From Paramicrosporidium saccamoebae (taxonomy: Eukaryota > Rozellomycota): a DNA stretch of 44,627 bases. This document shows positions 31,207 through 40,639 of this stretch, in pieces. A model generated the notes under the pieces. That model was given only the letters and a program-made list of their open reading frames with translations, was not told where the DNA came from and did no database searches. Made by a program: the position numbers and the translations under genes. Positions within the stretch are counted from its first letter, which is position 1; each line of letters begins with the position of its first letter. Where the stretch lies: NCBI GenBank assembly GCA_002794465.1, contig MTSL01000146.1, forward strand, positions 1 through 44,627. The letters run 5' to 3'.

Positions 31207-32196
31207 CTACTGGCTTACAATGCTGTCATGTGTTCCAAAGAGTTTGTGGACTGAATCATATATCCAGGTGGGGAACAGTCGTGCGATTGAAATAATCATC
31301 ATGAATCGGGGTAGCCAAACCTCTATGCGTCCGGTCTCAATAGCATCTACAATCTGTTGGGCCACAAAAGATACTGTGAGGGTGGGTAGTAGACTTTTAA
31401 AATTCCACTTTACCTTGCCGCGGAACATGGCAGTATCTACATGAAATGGGCATATAATTGTTGTTGTCACACCCGAGCATCCATCTGCCTGCAGCTCTAA
31501 TCTTAGGGATTCATTCATCCCATACAATGCAAATTTGCTGGCACAGTAGTCGGCTACAAGTAAATGTGCAAAAAGTACCTAGTACTCATTTTTGCCACTC
31601 CCCCAATACCCAAGATGGACGAAATGTTGACAATGCGTCCAAAATTCTTCTCAATCATTTGGGGAAGGAATTTTTTGATGAGTCGGAATGGTCCCATTAC
31701 ATTCACATTCAAGACATTTTGAATTTCCTGATCTGACAGTTCGCCTATTCGTTTCCCCCTGTTCCAAATTCCCGCATTATTGACAAGGATTGTCGGGGCT
31801 ACGTTCTAGATATTGAAAAGTGTATCACAACACGTACCTTTGACACGAGAGCGGCTGCCAAGTTGTCGATACTTTCTGCATCACCAACATTGCACTCGAT
31901 GTATTGTACATCTATGGCTGGAATCTATATAAACAATGTGCATACTTTTTGGCAGTTCCCAGTCTGGCCGAGCTATGTCAGCGATTATTATTTTAGAGCA
32001 TCCGCGTTTAGCACAAATATTAACAACCATCTGCCCAATTCCTTGAGACCCTATCGTGAAAATGAAATGTACAAATTGTACCTCCGGTAACTAGCAGAGT
32101 TTGCTCCTCCCATAGAAACGCCCTGCGGGTAGAGTTCTTGTAGTGTAGGATGCAATAGGACACTATGAAGACTACCGGAGCCAGCAGGAACAGCAT
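31207..32196 (-). CDS. Membrane-anchored short-chain dehydrogenase/reductase (SDR16C-like)
   Basis: A five-exon SDR, 286 aa: complement(join(31207..31553,31586..31805,31838..31911,31946..32050,32082..32196)), introns 32, 32, 34 and 31 nt (3' to 5' along the window strand). The N-terminal span (MLFLLAPVVFIVSYCILHY) is followed by the NAD(P) motif TGGSQGIG, split by the first intron. NNAG, then SSILGIGG, then YCASKFALYGM follow, and near the C-terminus IARLFPTWIYD. This layout resembles the retinol/steroid-dehydrogenase SDR16C group, so a lipid substrate is likely but unproven. The second intron could use either of two acceptors six bases apart (34 or 28 nt), both in frame. Confidence 0.88.
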
Positions 32197-32487
32197 GTGG
32201 AAAACGGAAAACTATAAAGTATGGTTTTTAGTAATAAGAGTTTTCTTTCCATCTGGCAAGGTGTGTGTAGTTTGAGATGATAAGGGATTCATGCATAAAA
32301 GCTGTTTATCAAATCCATGAACCTTACAGTTACGAGAGTACGTTGTGTAACATGCTATGAAATTGTATATTATGTCATGATGTCATTCAGACCGCGCTAT
32401 AACACACTATACCATAGTACACGAAACTCCGACGACCCCCGCAGCGTGGGCTTCCCCCCATCCCTGGTCGACTCATAGTGGCTGTGG

Positions 32488-33675
32488 ATGATCGTCTCTC
32501 TAAAGACCTTTGGTGTATTTTGGAGTTTTGGCTTCTTTCTGGTTGCATACAGCAAGGAAGCAGATGAACCCTTTCTGAAAGGGAATAAGACGGCCATTCC
32601 GGAACCCCAAAGGCCTGCGGACAAAGTATCTGCAAAGTATGAATATGTATACACTTATGAAGATTCGGAGGAAACAAAGGACGACAAGAGGACTGACAAG
32701 AGGACTGGCAAGAGAACTGGCAAGAGAACTGATAAACGAACGGATAGAAGGGCTGGAAAAAGAGAGCCGCCGCCAGCAAACGAGTACTCTTATCCGTATC
32801 GTCCAAAGTTTCCGGCCCACCCGTCGTTGGGGTACTGCAAACTGCAAGACTTTAAATTTGGCGAGTCGGATCGACTCGGAAAGGGGGGCTTTGGCCAGGT
32901 GTACAAGGCTGTCCATAAGAGTGGAAAGACGGTAGCCATCAAGCATACACTTGCACAGTCGATAAAGGACAAGCCAAATCATGTGGAGAATGAGGAAACT
33001 ATTCATAGAATCCTGCAAAATGCCTTTATTGGCCAGTTGTTGTGCACGATGAAAAACTCGAAAAATGACATTTTCTTTGCTCTGGAATACTTTCCAGGCG
33101 GCGATATGTACAAGCAACTCTTGACATACCATCCGTATAGCCAGGCCGTGCTGGCCAAGTATGTCGCTCAGATAGTCCTGGCTCTTCGATACATGCACTC
33201 CAACTGCGTTGTGTATCGCGATTTGAAGGCTGAGAACATTATGATAGACGAGAATGACAACATCAAACTCGGCGATCTTGGACTGGCTAAATACGACTGT
33301 GATAATGAACTGTACAACCTAGCCGGCACCGTCGAGTACCTAGCCCCCGAAGTTGCTGGCAAACGAAAGTATGGCAGGGCCTGTGATTACTACTCACTCG
33401 CTGTCCTAGTCTATTTCCTCCAGTCTGGCAAGCTTCCTTACAGGCACAAGAAGGATCAGAAAGACGTGTTTATTAAGCAATTGGCAACCGGCAAGCAAAA
33501 GATACCGAGTACTGGTAATGCAGCTGCAGATGAGCTTATTGGCGTTCTTGCTGACTATGATCCTGTACAAAGGTGGTCCAATGTGTATGTAAATTTTGAC
33601 AAGTTCAAGAAGCTTTCCTACTTTAACGGTCTCGACTGGAATATTCTCGAGGAAATTTCGGCCAACCAGCTCTAA
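32488..33675 (+). CDS. AGC-type protein kinase with an N-terminal signal peptide
   Basis: A 395-aa kinase starting with a signal-peptide-like stretch (MIVSLKTFGVFWSFGFFLVA). Residues 60-93 are acidic, then basic, with K/R-R-T-D/G repeats from a 12-bp minisatellite (about 32683-32760). The kinase domain is complete: GKGGFGQV at 131, VAIK (K152), YRDLKAEN (D225), GDLGLAK (DLG in place of DFG, D243), AGTVEYLAPE. A C-terminal LSYFNGLDW resembles the AGC family's HPFF.GIDW. So catalysis is likely and the fold AGC-like, but the protein enters the secretory pathway, which is unusual. Target unknown. Confidence 0.85.
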   Translation: MIVSLKTFGVFWSFGFFLVAYSKEADEPFLKGNKTAIPEPQRPADKVSAKYEYVYTYEDSEETKDDKRTDKRTGKRTGKRTDKRTDRRAGKREPPPANEYSYPYRPKFPAHPSLGYCKLQDFKFGESDRLGKGGFGQVYKAVHKSGKTVAIKHTLAQSIKDKPNHVENEETIHRILQNAFIGQLLCTMKNSKNDIFFALEYFPGGDMYKQLLTYHPYSQAVLAKYVAQIVLALRYMHSNCVVYRDLKAENIMIDENDNIKLGDLGLAKYDCDNELYNLAGTVEYLAPEVAGKRKYGRACDYYSLAVLVYFLQSGKLPYRHKKDQKDVFIKQLATGKQKIPSTGNAAADELIGVLADYDPVQRWSNVYVNFDKFKKLSYFNGLDWNILEEISANQL

Positions 33676-33997
33676 ATACACTATAAAAGCGTGAGATTGG
33701 AGCTAGGAAGATGATAAAAGCACGTTTTATTGCCAATTCAACAGCCCATTTATAATATCTATAATAGGTTAGAGCAGAGTAGTGTTCTTTCCATAATTGA
33801 CCCATTTTATGAGGTTTGAGTAAAGACCCCTTTATTGGTATTCCTAGCCCGTAGATGTGCAAGAAAAAGCGCGCTTATTATCACTGGTCAACATTTATGG
33901 CCTTTACGGTGTGCAGTAGCCAGATTTAAACGCGGGCTTCAATACATTTCACAAATGTCATACCTTTAAACCAAGCCATTGCATCAAAGGTTGCGGA
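33676..33997. other. Convergent spacer between kinase and SAM synthetase
   Basis: 322 bp of AT-rich sequence with no repeat or gene that I can support. It must hold the 3' ends of both flanking convergent genes. Confidence 0.35.
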
Positions 33998-35301
33998 TCA
34001 GAAAGAAAGAGGCTTGGGGCGCTCCCAAGCAAATTCGTCGCGACCAAAGTGCCCATAGCATGCAGTCTGTTGAAAGATGGGCTTGTCCAGGTGCAAATCA
34101 CGAGCTATTGCGCCGGGTCGCAGGTCAAAGTTTTGGTGAATCAGATTTACCAGTTGAGGGGTGCTCAGCTTGCTAGTCCCATAGGTATCGACATGGATTG
34201 ACAACGGCATCACCAGACCGATCGAGTATGATAACTGCAAATATTAAAAAGTAGTCTGATATCTACCTGAATTAAGCAGCGGCGTGCGAGACCGGACGCG
34301 ACTATCGATTTTGCAATCCAACGGGCGGCATACGCAGCTGAACGGTCAACTTTTGTCCAGTCCTTTCCGGAAAAGGCTCCGCCGCCATGCGCACCCCATC
34401 CTCCATATGTATCAACAATGATTTTGCGACCGGTAAGTCCGGCGTCACTTTGGGGCCCTCCTATTACAAACTTGCCTGACGGCTGTATGTGATAGATGGT
34501 ATTATCATCGAGATATTGGCGAGGAATGACAGCCTTGATCACTGATTCCAGGAGCAATTCTTTCATCTCTGATAGCGACACGTCTTCAGAGTGCTGGGCT
34601 GACAAGACGACTGTGTGGACTCGGAGTGGGACAGTGGCTCCATTTTCCATCTTGTATTCTACAGTGACTTGCGATTTGCAATCGGGCCTTAACCAAGACA
34701 GCTCTCCGCTGCGTCGGGCATGGGCCAGTTTTGCGGCCAATTTGTGTGAAAGGACCAGAGAGAGGGGCATTAGCTCGGGCGTCTCGTCAGTCGCATAGCC
34801 AAACATGATTCCTTGGTCTCCAGCACCGGTATCGACGACATCACCATCCACCTTTGTCAGACTTTGGCTAATATCTGGGCTTTGCTCTTCCACTGCGACG
34901 AGCACATTGCATGTTTTGTAATCAAACCCTGTGGACATGAGATGTAAGCGGGGTATACCTTTTTGACTGTCATCGTATCCAATGCGCCTAATGGTGTCTC
35001 GACAAATCTTTTGAAAATCAAGCTTTGCAGTCGATGTAATCTCTCCAAAGACCATGACCATTCCCGTTTTTACGGCAGTTTCGCAGGCAACACGACTAAA
35101 AGGGTCTTGCTCGAGGCATGCGTCCAGGACGGCGTCGGAAATTTGGTCGCAAATCTTGTCTATTATTTGGTCATACAGCAACACTGGTGTACCTGGATGC
35201 CCTTCTCCAACAGATTCCGAGGTAAAGAGAAAGTGCCCAGCCTCCAAAACTGGGATCTGAATAGTTGGTAAATGTCCGTTACTCATTATAATGCCGGGCA
35301 T
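33998..35301 (-). CDS. SAM2: S-adenosylmethionine synthetase
   Basis: Makes SAM from methionine and ATP. Coding sequence complement(join(33998..34234,34267..35159,35193..35301)), 412 aa. Introns are 33 nt (35160-35192), splicing SESVGEGHP to [20 protein letters not shown], and 32 nt (34235-34266), splicing ARRCLIQ to [12 protein letters not shown]. Motifs [18 protein letters not shown] and [19 protein letters not shown] are intact. The first intron is a multiple of three and has no stop, so an unspliced mRNA would insert eleven residues into the active-site loop. The start may be 35301 or the nearby ATG at 35286. Confidence 0.96.
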
Positions 35302-35690
35302 AGGCGAGTGCGTCCGACAGTGACCCTCGTAGGGGAGGGCCTAATTTACCGTTTTGGGATGTAATGCAATAGAATTTTTCCGTTATCCTGTAACCTAACA
35401 GAGGCTGTCGCGTAGTGGGGTGAGACGAAGCGAGATGGGGCGAGATGAAACAAAATGAAATGAAAACTTGTTCACTGCTAATCCTAAAATTGCAAGGATA
35501 CAGCTTCCACTGTTCTCAAATACTCGGCTAATCAATCCTTTACATCACAAGACAGTATTAGCTCTGGTAAGTGTGAGGTTGGTTAATAAGACCCATTATT
35601 AAAATTCTTGAGCTTTAGTAATCCCTTTGCTATGAGACACAATTTACCGCTTTTGGTTGTAATGCTAATGCTATAAATCGCAGGGGGAGC
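35302..35690. other. Divergent spacer between SAM synthetase and IDH
   Basis: About 390 bp holding dispersed repeat copy 4 and two occurrences of a short motif resembling AATTTACCGTTTTGG (about 35343 and 35641) placed on either side of it. It should contain promoters for both flanking genes. No extra gene is visible. Confidence 0.45.
35406..35550 (+). repeat. Dispersed repeat copy 4
   Basis: Begins TGTCGCGTAGTGGGGTGAGA, contains GTTCACTGCTAATCCTA as in copy 1, a GAGATGGGGCGAGATG stretch reminiscent of copy 2, and ends CTAATCAATCCTTTACATCA as in copy 1. It lacks the GGATAATACCAC half of the core. Confidence 0.6.
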
Positions 35691-37164
35691 ATGCGCTGGA
35701 GGTTGCCCATACTGACGCGTCCCCTCACCCACTACAAACGTCTTGTACAGAAAAGTGTTATGCGTGGGGTTTGTGCTGTAACTGTTAGAAATGGTTTCAA
35801 CAGTCCCCAAGATTAGTGTTGAAAATCCAGTTGTTGACTTGGATGGTGATGAAATGACTCGTATTATTTGGAAAATGATAAAGGACAAGGTAAAAAGTCT
35901 ATCCATTTCCCAAGTTGTAGCTTATTACTCCATTCGTCGATGTGGAAATCTTGTCATTCGACTTGGGCTTACCGAACAGAGATGCCACTAACGACCAAGT
36001 TACTGTTGATGCTGCAAATGCCATTCGCAAGCACAATGTCGGAATCAAGTGCGCCACCATTACTCCGGACGAAGACCGAGTAAAAGGTGCTCTAGGTAGT
36101 AGTGCTCATGGTTCCTAGAGTTTAATCTGAAGAAAATGTGGAAGAGTCCTAACGGAACCATCCGATCTATTTTGAATGGGACAGTGTTTCGCGAGCCCAT
36201 TGTTCTTGAAAAGATTCCGCGCATTGTCCCTGGATGGCAAAAGCCGATTATTATTGGGCGTCACGCGTTTGGCGACCAGTACCAGGCGGTTGATCTGGTG
36301 ATTGACCAGCCCGGAAAGGTGGAACTAGTTTTCACCCCCAACTCTTCTGGATCAGAGGCCCAACGACACTTGATCCACGATTTTTCCAGCAGTGGGGTCG
36401 CACTGGGAATGTTTAACAAGTCTGATTCAATTGAAGGATTTGCCCGCTCCTGCATGAACCTGGCATTGTCTCGAGGTATGCCTTTGTACATGAGTACCAA
36501 GAATACAATTTTGAAAAAGTACGACGGCCATTTCAAGGACATTTTCGAGGCAGTCTACCAAAAGCAATAAGGACTCTGGCCAGTGCTAACTATTAGGGAC
36601 TTTAAGCAGAAGTTTGAAAGTGCTGGCCTTTTCTATGAGCATCGGCTGATCGACGATATGGTGGCTCAGGCTCTCAAGTCTAGCGGCGGTTTTGTTTGGG
36701 CTACTAAGAACTATGATGGTGATGTTCAATCGGACATTCTTGCGCAAGGATTTGGAAGCCTGGGACTCATGACTAGCGTGTTGACCACTCCAGACGGAAA
36801 GACTATTGAAGCAGAGGCAGCCCATGGCACAGTCACCCGTCACTACCGCGAGCATCAAAAGGGCCGTGAAACGAGCACCAACCCGATTGCAAGCATCTTT
36901 GCCTGGACCCGTGGGCTGGCGCATCGTGCAAAGCTCGATAACAATCCTAAACTTGGCGAGTTTTGCCAAGTGTTGGAGTCGGTCTGTCGTGATATCATTG
37001 ACATTGATGGCAAGATGACCAAAGATTTGGCCTTGGCGATCCATGGCGCCAAATTGCAACGTTCCCATTACCTGAACACTGAAGAGTTCCTGACTGCCAT
37101 TGAAGACAAATTGCGAGGGGCATGGTTACAGCGAGTGGCCGACCTTGGCATGTCCAAGCTGTGA
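35691..37164 (+). CDS. IDH: NADP-dependent isocitrate dehydrogenase with SKL terminus
   Basis: Oxidative decarboxylation of isocitrate to 2-oxoglutarate with NADPH formation. The long form is join(35691..35754,35789..35889,35921..36086,36119..36563,36597..37164), 447 aa; the short form starts at 35791, 425 aa. Introns are 34, 31, 32 and 33 nt; the last (36564-36596) has GC-AG ends and a CTAAC branch-like site. Family blocks are [53 protein letters not shown] and [17 protein letters not shown]. The C-terminus SKL is a peroxisomal targeting signal. The optional first exon encodes an Arg-rich leader ([20 protein letters not shown]) suited to mitochondrial import, so one gene may serve several compartments. 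Confidence 0.94.
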
Positions 37165-37644
37165 GACGAGATGTATCAATTAACGCTAGGCCTTTACATG
37201 AGCCTCCAAATTGCGGCGGAGACCAAATAAAGGAGCTTTTTAACTGATAGTTGTAGTCGCGCTGATGGACTACCTGTCACATTTTTGGAAAAGATTTTAC
37301 CAAGGACGCTAGGAAATCCCTGTAACTAGGCTATAGTGATAACGCGGAGCACTATCCAAGCAGATGGTAGTTGATAACAACTTGCCGCTTGCTATTTATC
37401 CAGTCACACAACTGATCTACTCGAGAAATTCAAATTTATACTAATCGATTTGGAGACTTTATGGCTATTGCATTATTAGTGCCCAGCACTCTAGGCCGCT
37501 GTCGGTATATGCATTTCCAAGATACTCAATGTTCACGAATCTAGAGTTTATTGAAAGAAAGGTTATCTTGATTTATCAGTGATGTAAGCGCCTGAATTAT
37601 CAGGGTACTCGAGAGGCATGCCAGTACAACTTTTGGTGCAATCC
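37165..37644. other. Convergent spacer before the A/B array
   Basis: 480 bp between the IDH stop and the A1 stop. AT-rich, no repeat or ORF worth reporting. It marks the boundary between conserved metabolic genes and the lineage-specific tandem array. Confidence 0.35.
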
Positions 37645-38490
37645 TTAGTTGTTACGGCCTCTTAATTGGCGAAAGTAATCGTGGCAGCCAAGTAGAATAG
37701 GGTCCATTAGCAGTTGGCAGCATTGGCAAAACAAACGTGACGCACGGTCATACCAGAAACTTTTTATATCGTGGTGGAAAAATACGATCATGTAATGCAT
37801 CAGGAATAACTCGCCCTCGGGTCCTTCCAAGGCGCACATATGCACACCCGAGAACATTCGAGTGCATAACTTTCCATCCAAGAACATTTTTTCTCTCCAC
37901 AAACCAGGTGGTGCAAAAATAAGGATGAAAGTTTGTACCTGTACAGCCAGAGCAAACCCCATCATGAAAAATATAATAGTACTGATGCCGAGGAAGCAAC
38001 CAGTACAAAGCAACGCAGCCAGCATTAGGAATGGGGCAGCGTCAGTGGACAAGGCGACGAGCCAGCCTAACTGTTTCTTGTACTTAGTTGCATGGCGAAG
38101 CTGTACATACCGACTTTTCAGACATCTCACCTCATCGCGACTGTCATAGTATGCCAAAATCAAGCCATCAGGTGCATCCCAGACGGAAAAAAAGAGACCA
38201 AGGTGTTTCAAATCATACCAGCCAAAGTGCTGAACTTTATCTGTGGGCTGAAACTTGGCGACTGTAAAAGAGCGGAGACTGGCCCGTTCAATGAGCCATG
38301 TTAAAGGCACACCGGCAACAAAGCCAACCCAGATGAAAGTGTAGCTGATCCAGCCCCAGAAAGGATAACATATATTGACGACGGTCCAGGCGATGAACAG
38401 CAGCATTAATGTATCGATGATAATACAAATGCATTTTACCAGCTTCGGGGCAATTGTGCTTCCCTTGGTGGGCTTGAATGTGAGATACAT
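37645..38490 (-). CDS. Multi-span membrane protein, family A copy 1
   Basis: A lineage-specific membrane protein of unknown function (281 aa from the ATG at 38490, MYLTFKPTKG; codons above this begin only with TTG and an in-frame TAG lies further up). Four predicted spans: KLVKCICIIIDTLMLLFIAW, FIWVGFVAGVPLTWLIE, WLVALSTDAAPFLMLAALLC and FFMMGFALAVQVQTFILIFA. The 75-residue segment between spans 2 and 3 is hydrophilic and is the region that varies most between copies. A conserved LEGPEGELFL block and a CQCC cysteine group lie near the C-terminus. It is about 60% identical by eye to copies 2 and 3 and divergent from B1. Confidence 0.7.
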   Translation of the reverse strand: MYLTFKPTKGSTIAPKLVKCICIIIDTLMLLFIAWTVVNICYPFWGWISYTFIWVGFVAGVPLTWLIERASLRSFTVAKFQPTDKVQHFGWYDLKHLGLFFSVWDAPDGLILAYYDSRDEVRCLKSRYVQLRHATKYKKQLGWLVALSTDAAPFLMLAALLCTGCFLGISTIIFFMMGFALAVQVQTFILIFAPPGLWREKMFLDGKLCTRMFSGVHMCALEGPEGELFLMHYMIVFFHHDIKSFWYDRASRLFCQCCQLLMDPILLGCHDYFRQLRGRNN

Positions 38491-38862
38491 TGTCAAGCGG
38501 AGAAGTTGGTGCAACTCTTTGGATGTATTTTTGTCCAATGGGAGTGACTCCTGAATGATAACGTGAGATGGCTATTTGTAGAACAAGGCGGCGATTAGTC
38601 CATTGAGTAACAACGACTTGATGTAATTTTGTGATCCCAGTCATTTAAATCACTATTGTCTACATAGATACAGTGCAATGGAACACTGTATGGTTACGGA
38701 ACTGTAGAAGAAGGACCAATAGACTTTCTTGATCCTCTCATCTGATGCGCATGGCCAATCATCAAACTTGCCTATGGTGGTTGCCATGGTGACGGCTATT
38801 TTTAGGATCTTGATTATTTTCTATAAATACCTTGACTCAGCCACTGTGTCATCATCGACACG
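38491..38862. promoter_or_regulatory. Bidirectional promoter of pair A1/B1
   Basis: The spacer between divergent starts. On the B side a TATAAATA lies at 38822, 41 bp before the B1 ATG. On the A side the position equivalent to the TATA box of A2/A3 reads CTACAAATAG (38568-38579, minus strand), a degenerate version. Sequence near A (GGAGTGACTCCTGAATG region) is conserved in all three A copies. Confidence 0.5.
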
Positions 38863-40051
38863 ATGCAAACCATTGCTACCGTCTTCACGATCATGGGCGC
38901 GATTGCTGCTGGTCTGCTACTCTGTCTGGAAGGCCTAAAGGAACTTGTTGGGCATCACAAATGGCTCAACGCACTCAAGTTTATGCTGTGTCTCGTTGTG
39001 CTATTTGGAGGACCGGTAGCAGCGGCGGATGCGGCCGTTTGGTCTTATGTGGTGGGAGGAGTGTTGGTTCTTGTTGCTTTCGCACTCCTTCTTGGGCGCC
39101 ATCTGCGCAAATATCATCAGAGGAAGAAGCTTGTCGGGCATCTCACCAACTTGCGCTCCGGAATTACAATGTGGGATGCCTCGATGAGTTTCGACCAAGC
39201 CCTATCGGTTTGCCATGCTCCGATTGTACTTATGGTTATAGATTGCTGTTGAGCGTTATCCGGGAGTTGGTCCAGAACTCATTGCCCAACTGCCCATTCA
39301 ACTTTTGAGAAGGGTCTTTGAGACGCGCTTGGCCGAGTGCCAGCAACTCACCTTTGAGGACTTTAAAGCAGAATGCCTCTGTGACATGTCGTTCTACGAT
39401 ATGAGCGGTTTTGGCAGGAACGCCGCCTTGCTGCTCTTTGTAGAACCATCGCAAGTTGCAGAATGTTGCCAATGGTTCGTTAAATGTACCGTCATATGGA
39501 AGGCATACAAGAAAGTTAAAGGCGCGGGGAGAGTTAGTATTCTCCGGTATATGTGGACGAACAGCGTCTTTAATGCGGACATTAGAGCAAGTTGCACCCT
39601 GCACTCCATCAGCAACATGAACTTGGAGCTGCAAGATAAGCTCTATCGAGCTTTATTTACCGAGAACCCTAAAGACCCATGGATAATGGCCAACCTACCC
39701 AAGCCATCAGATATCTATAACAGCCCCCTATGTGGAGATGCCGAATCCCCCGTGTCTTCGGACAGGGAAAACACCCAGCGGCCCGTGACTGTTTCACTGG
39801 AGGACTGGTATGCTATGGGTGTGTATGCAGAATGCCGGTTTTGTAGGTTCTGTCCACCCGATATAAAAATTGTCCCACATGCCATCGGCAAGACTATGAG
39901 GCATTTGTATCCATGGGCCCGACACTGTGGTGCATGTGGATATAATGTCATGAAATTTGGTCTGGTGGAAGGTTCAATATCCGTGGTGGCTGTGGATGAA
40001 GTGGCGCAGAGTACTGCCGGTACAGACAATCAGATCCGTGAAGATAAGTGA
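38863..40051 (+). CDS. Membrane protein with C-terminal Cys cluster, family B copy 1
   Basis: A lineage-specific protein of unknown function, join(38863..39207,39242..40051), 384 aa, with a 34-nt intron joining DQALS to IAVERYPGVG. The N-terminal part has three hydrophobic spans (FTIMGAIAAGLLLCLEGL, FMLCLVVLFGGPVAAADAAV, YVVGGVLVLVAFALLLG); the rest is soluble. Near the C-terminus CRFCRFCPPD and, about 25 residues later, HCGACGYNVMKFG form a CxxC...CxxC pair that could bind zinc, distantly like a LITAF or zinc-ribbon module. It is divergent from A1 and shares a promoter with it. The complete reference copy for the truncated B2. Confidence 0.65.
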
Positions 40052-40639
40052 GATTGTAACAAAAAACCGACCAAGTTAGTGTACTAATGATAGTTAGAAA
40101 GAGGCATTTACTGAATAGAAATAGCTGTTATCGTACGCTGTCCAAGTTTTGCCAAAGGAGTTATTGTGGGCTTTGGCCGTGAGAATATAGCGTGCCAGTC
40201 CATAATGCATAGCTTGGTAGGTGATCTTTTACCAATATTTATGGCCAGAGCCTAATTGAGTCCAGATTTCAAATGGATGAGTCAAGTAAAATATTTAATA
40301 TTCGAGTCACTTCAGATGGGCCGGATCGTGTGGGCATAGCCTAACCGCACACAGGGATGTTCTCATTGTGATGCATAGGAATGATTAGTAGGTATGGAAG
40401 AAGTAAAATTTCATTCCCCCAATTCGAAAGTTTTGTGTCAGATTTACAATAGCCGATGGCCGATCTTCCACAGAAAATTGCAACTCCACAGGTGTCGATT
40501 GGCTATATGACACCAGAACTAACGAAACGTGTTCACCTGATGGCCAATGGATTTGATGGGTTGCAGCCAGTCCTTTCAGCTCTTTTGTACTAGTCTCTGT
40601 TCAGTTGCGCTACAATTAGCGGATGGTATTTACGGCAAG
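40052..40639. other. Spacer between B1 and A2 (part of the repeated unit)
   Basis: 588 bp with no ORF. It is homologous to the spacer after B2 (42577-43058): both contain TTTGCCAAAGGAG, a G-rich GGGCTTTGG-like stretch, and GATGGGCCGGAT followed by GTG.GGGC (about 40315 and 42763). It is therefore part of the tandem unit and not independent sequence. A conserved non-coding role is possible. Confidence 0.55.

Noticed and set aside
35583..35906. 107-codon minus-strand ORF over the IDH 5' end
   Set aside because: Overlaps conserved IDH exons antisense and has no recognisable feature.
38491..38538. Longer N-terminus for family A proteins (TTG start)
   Set aside because: The extension begins with TTG and has an in-frame TAG above it; the first ATG is 48 bases further in, and the conserved DNA above it is better explained as leader.
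38863..39252. Stand-alone 129-aa membrane protein at the B1 start
   Set aside because: It reads through the 34-nt intron; joining at 39208-39241 gives a longer protein continuing in frame.
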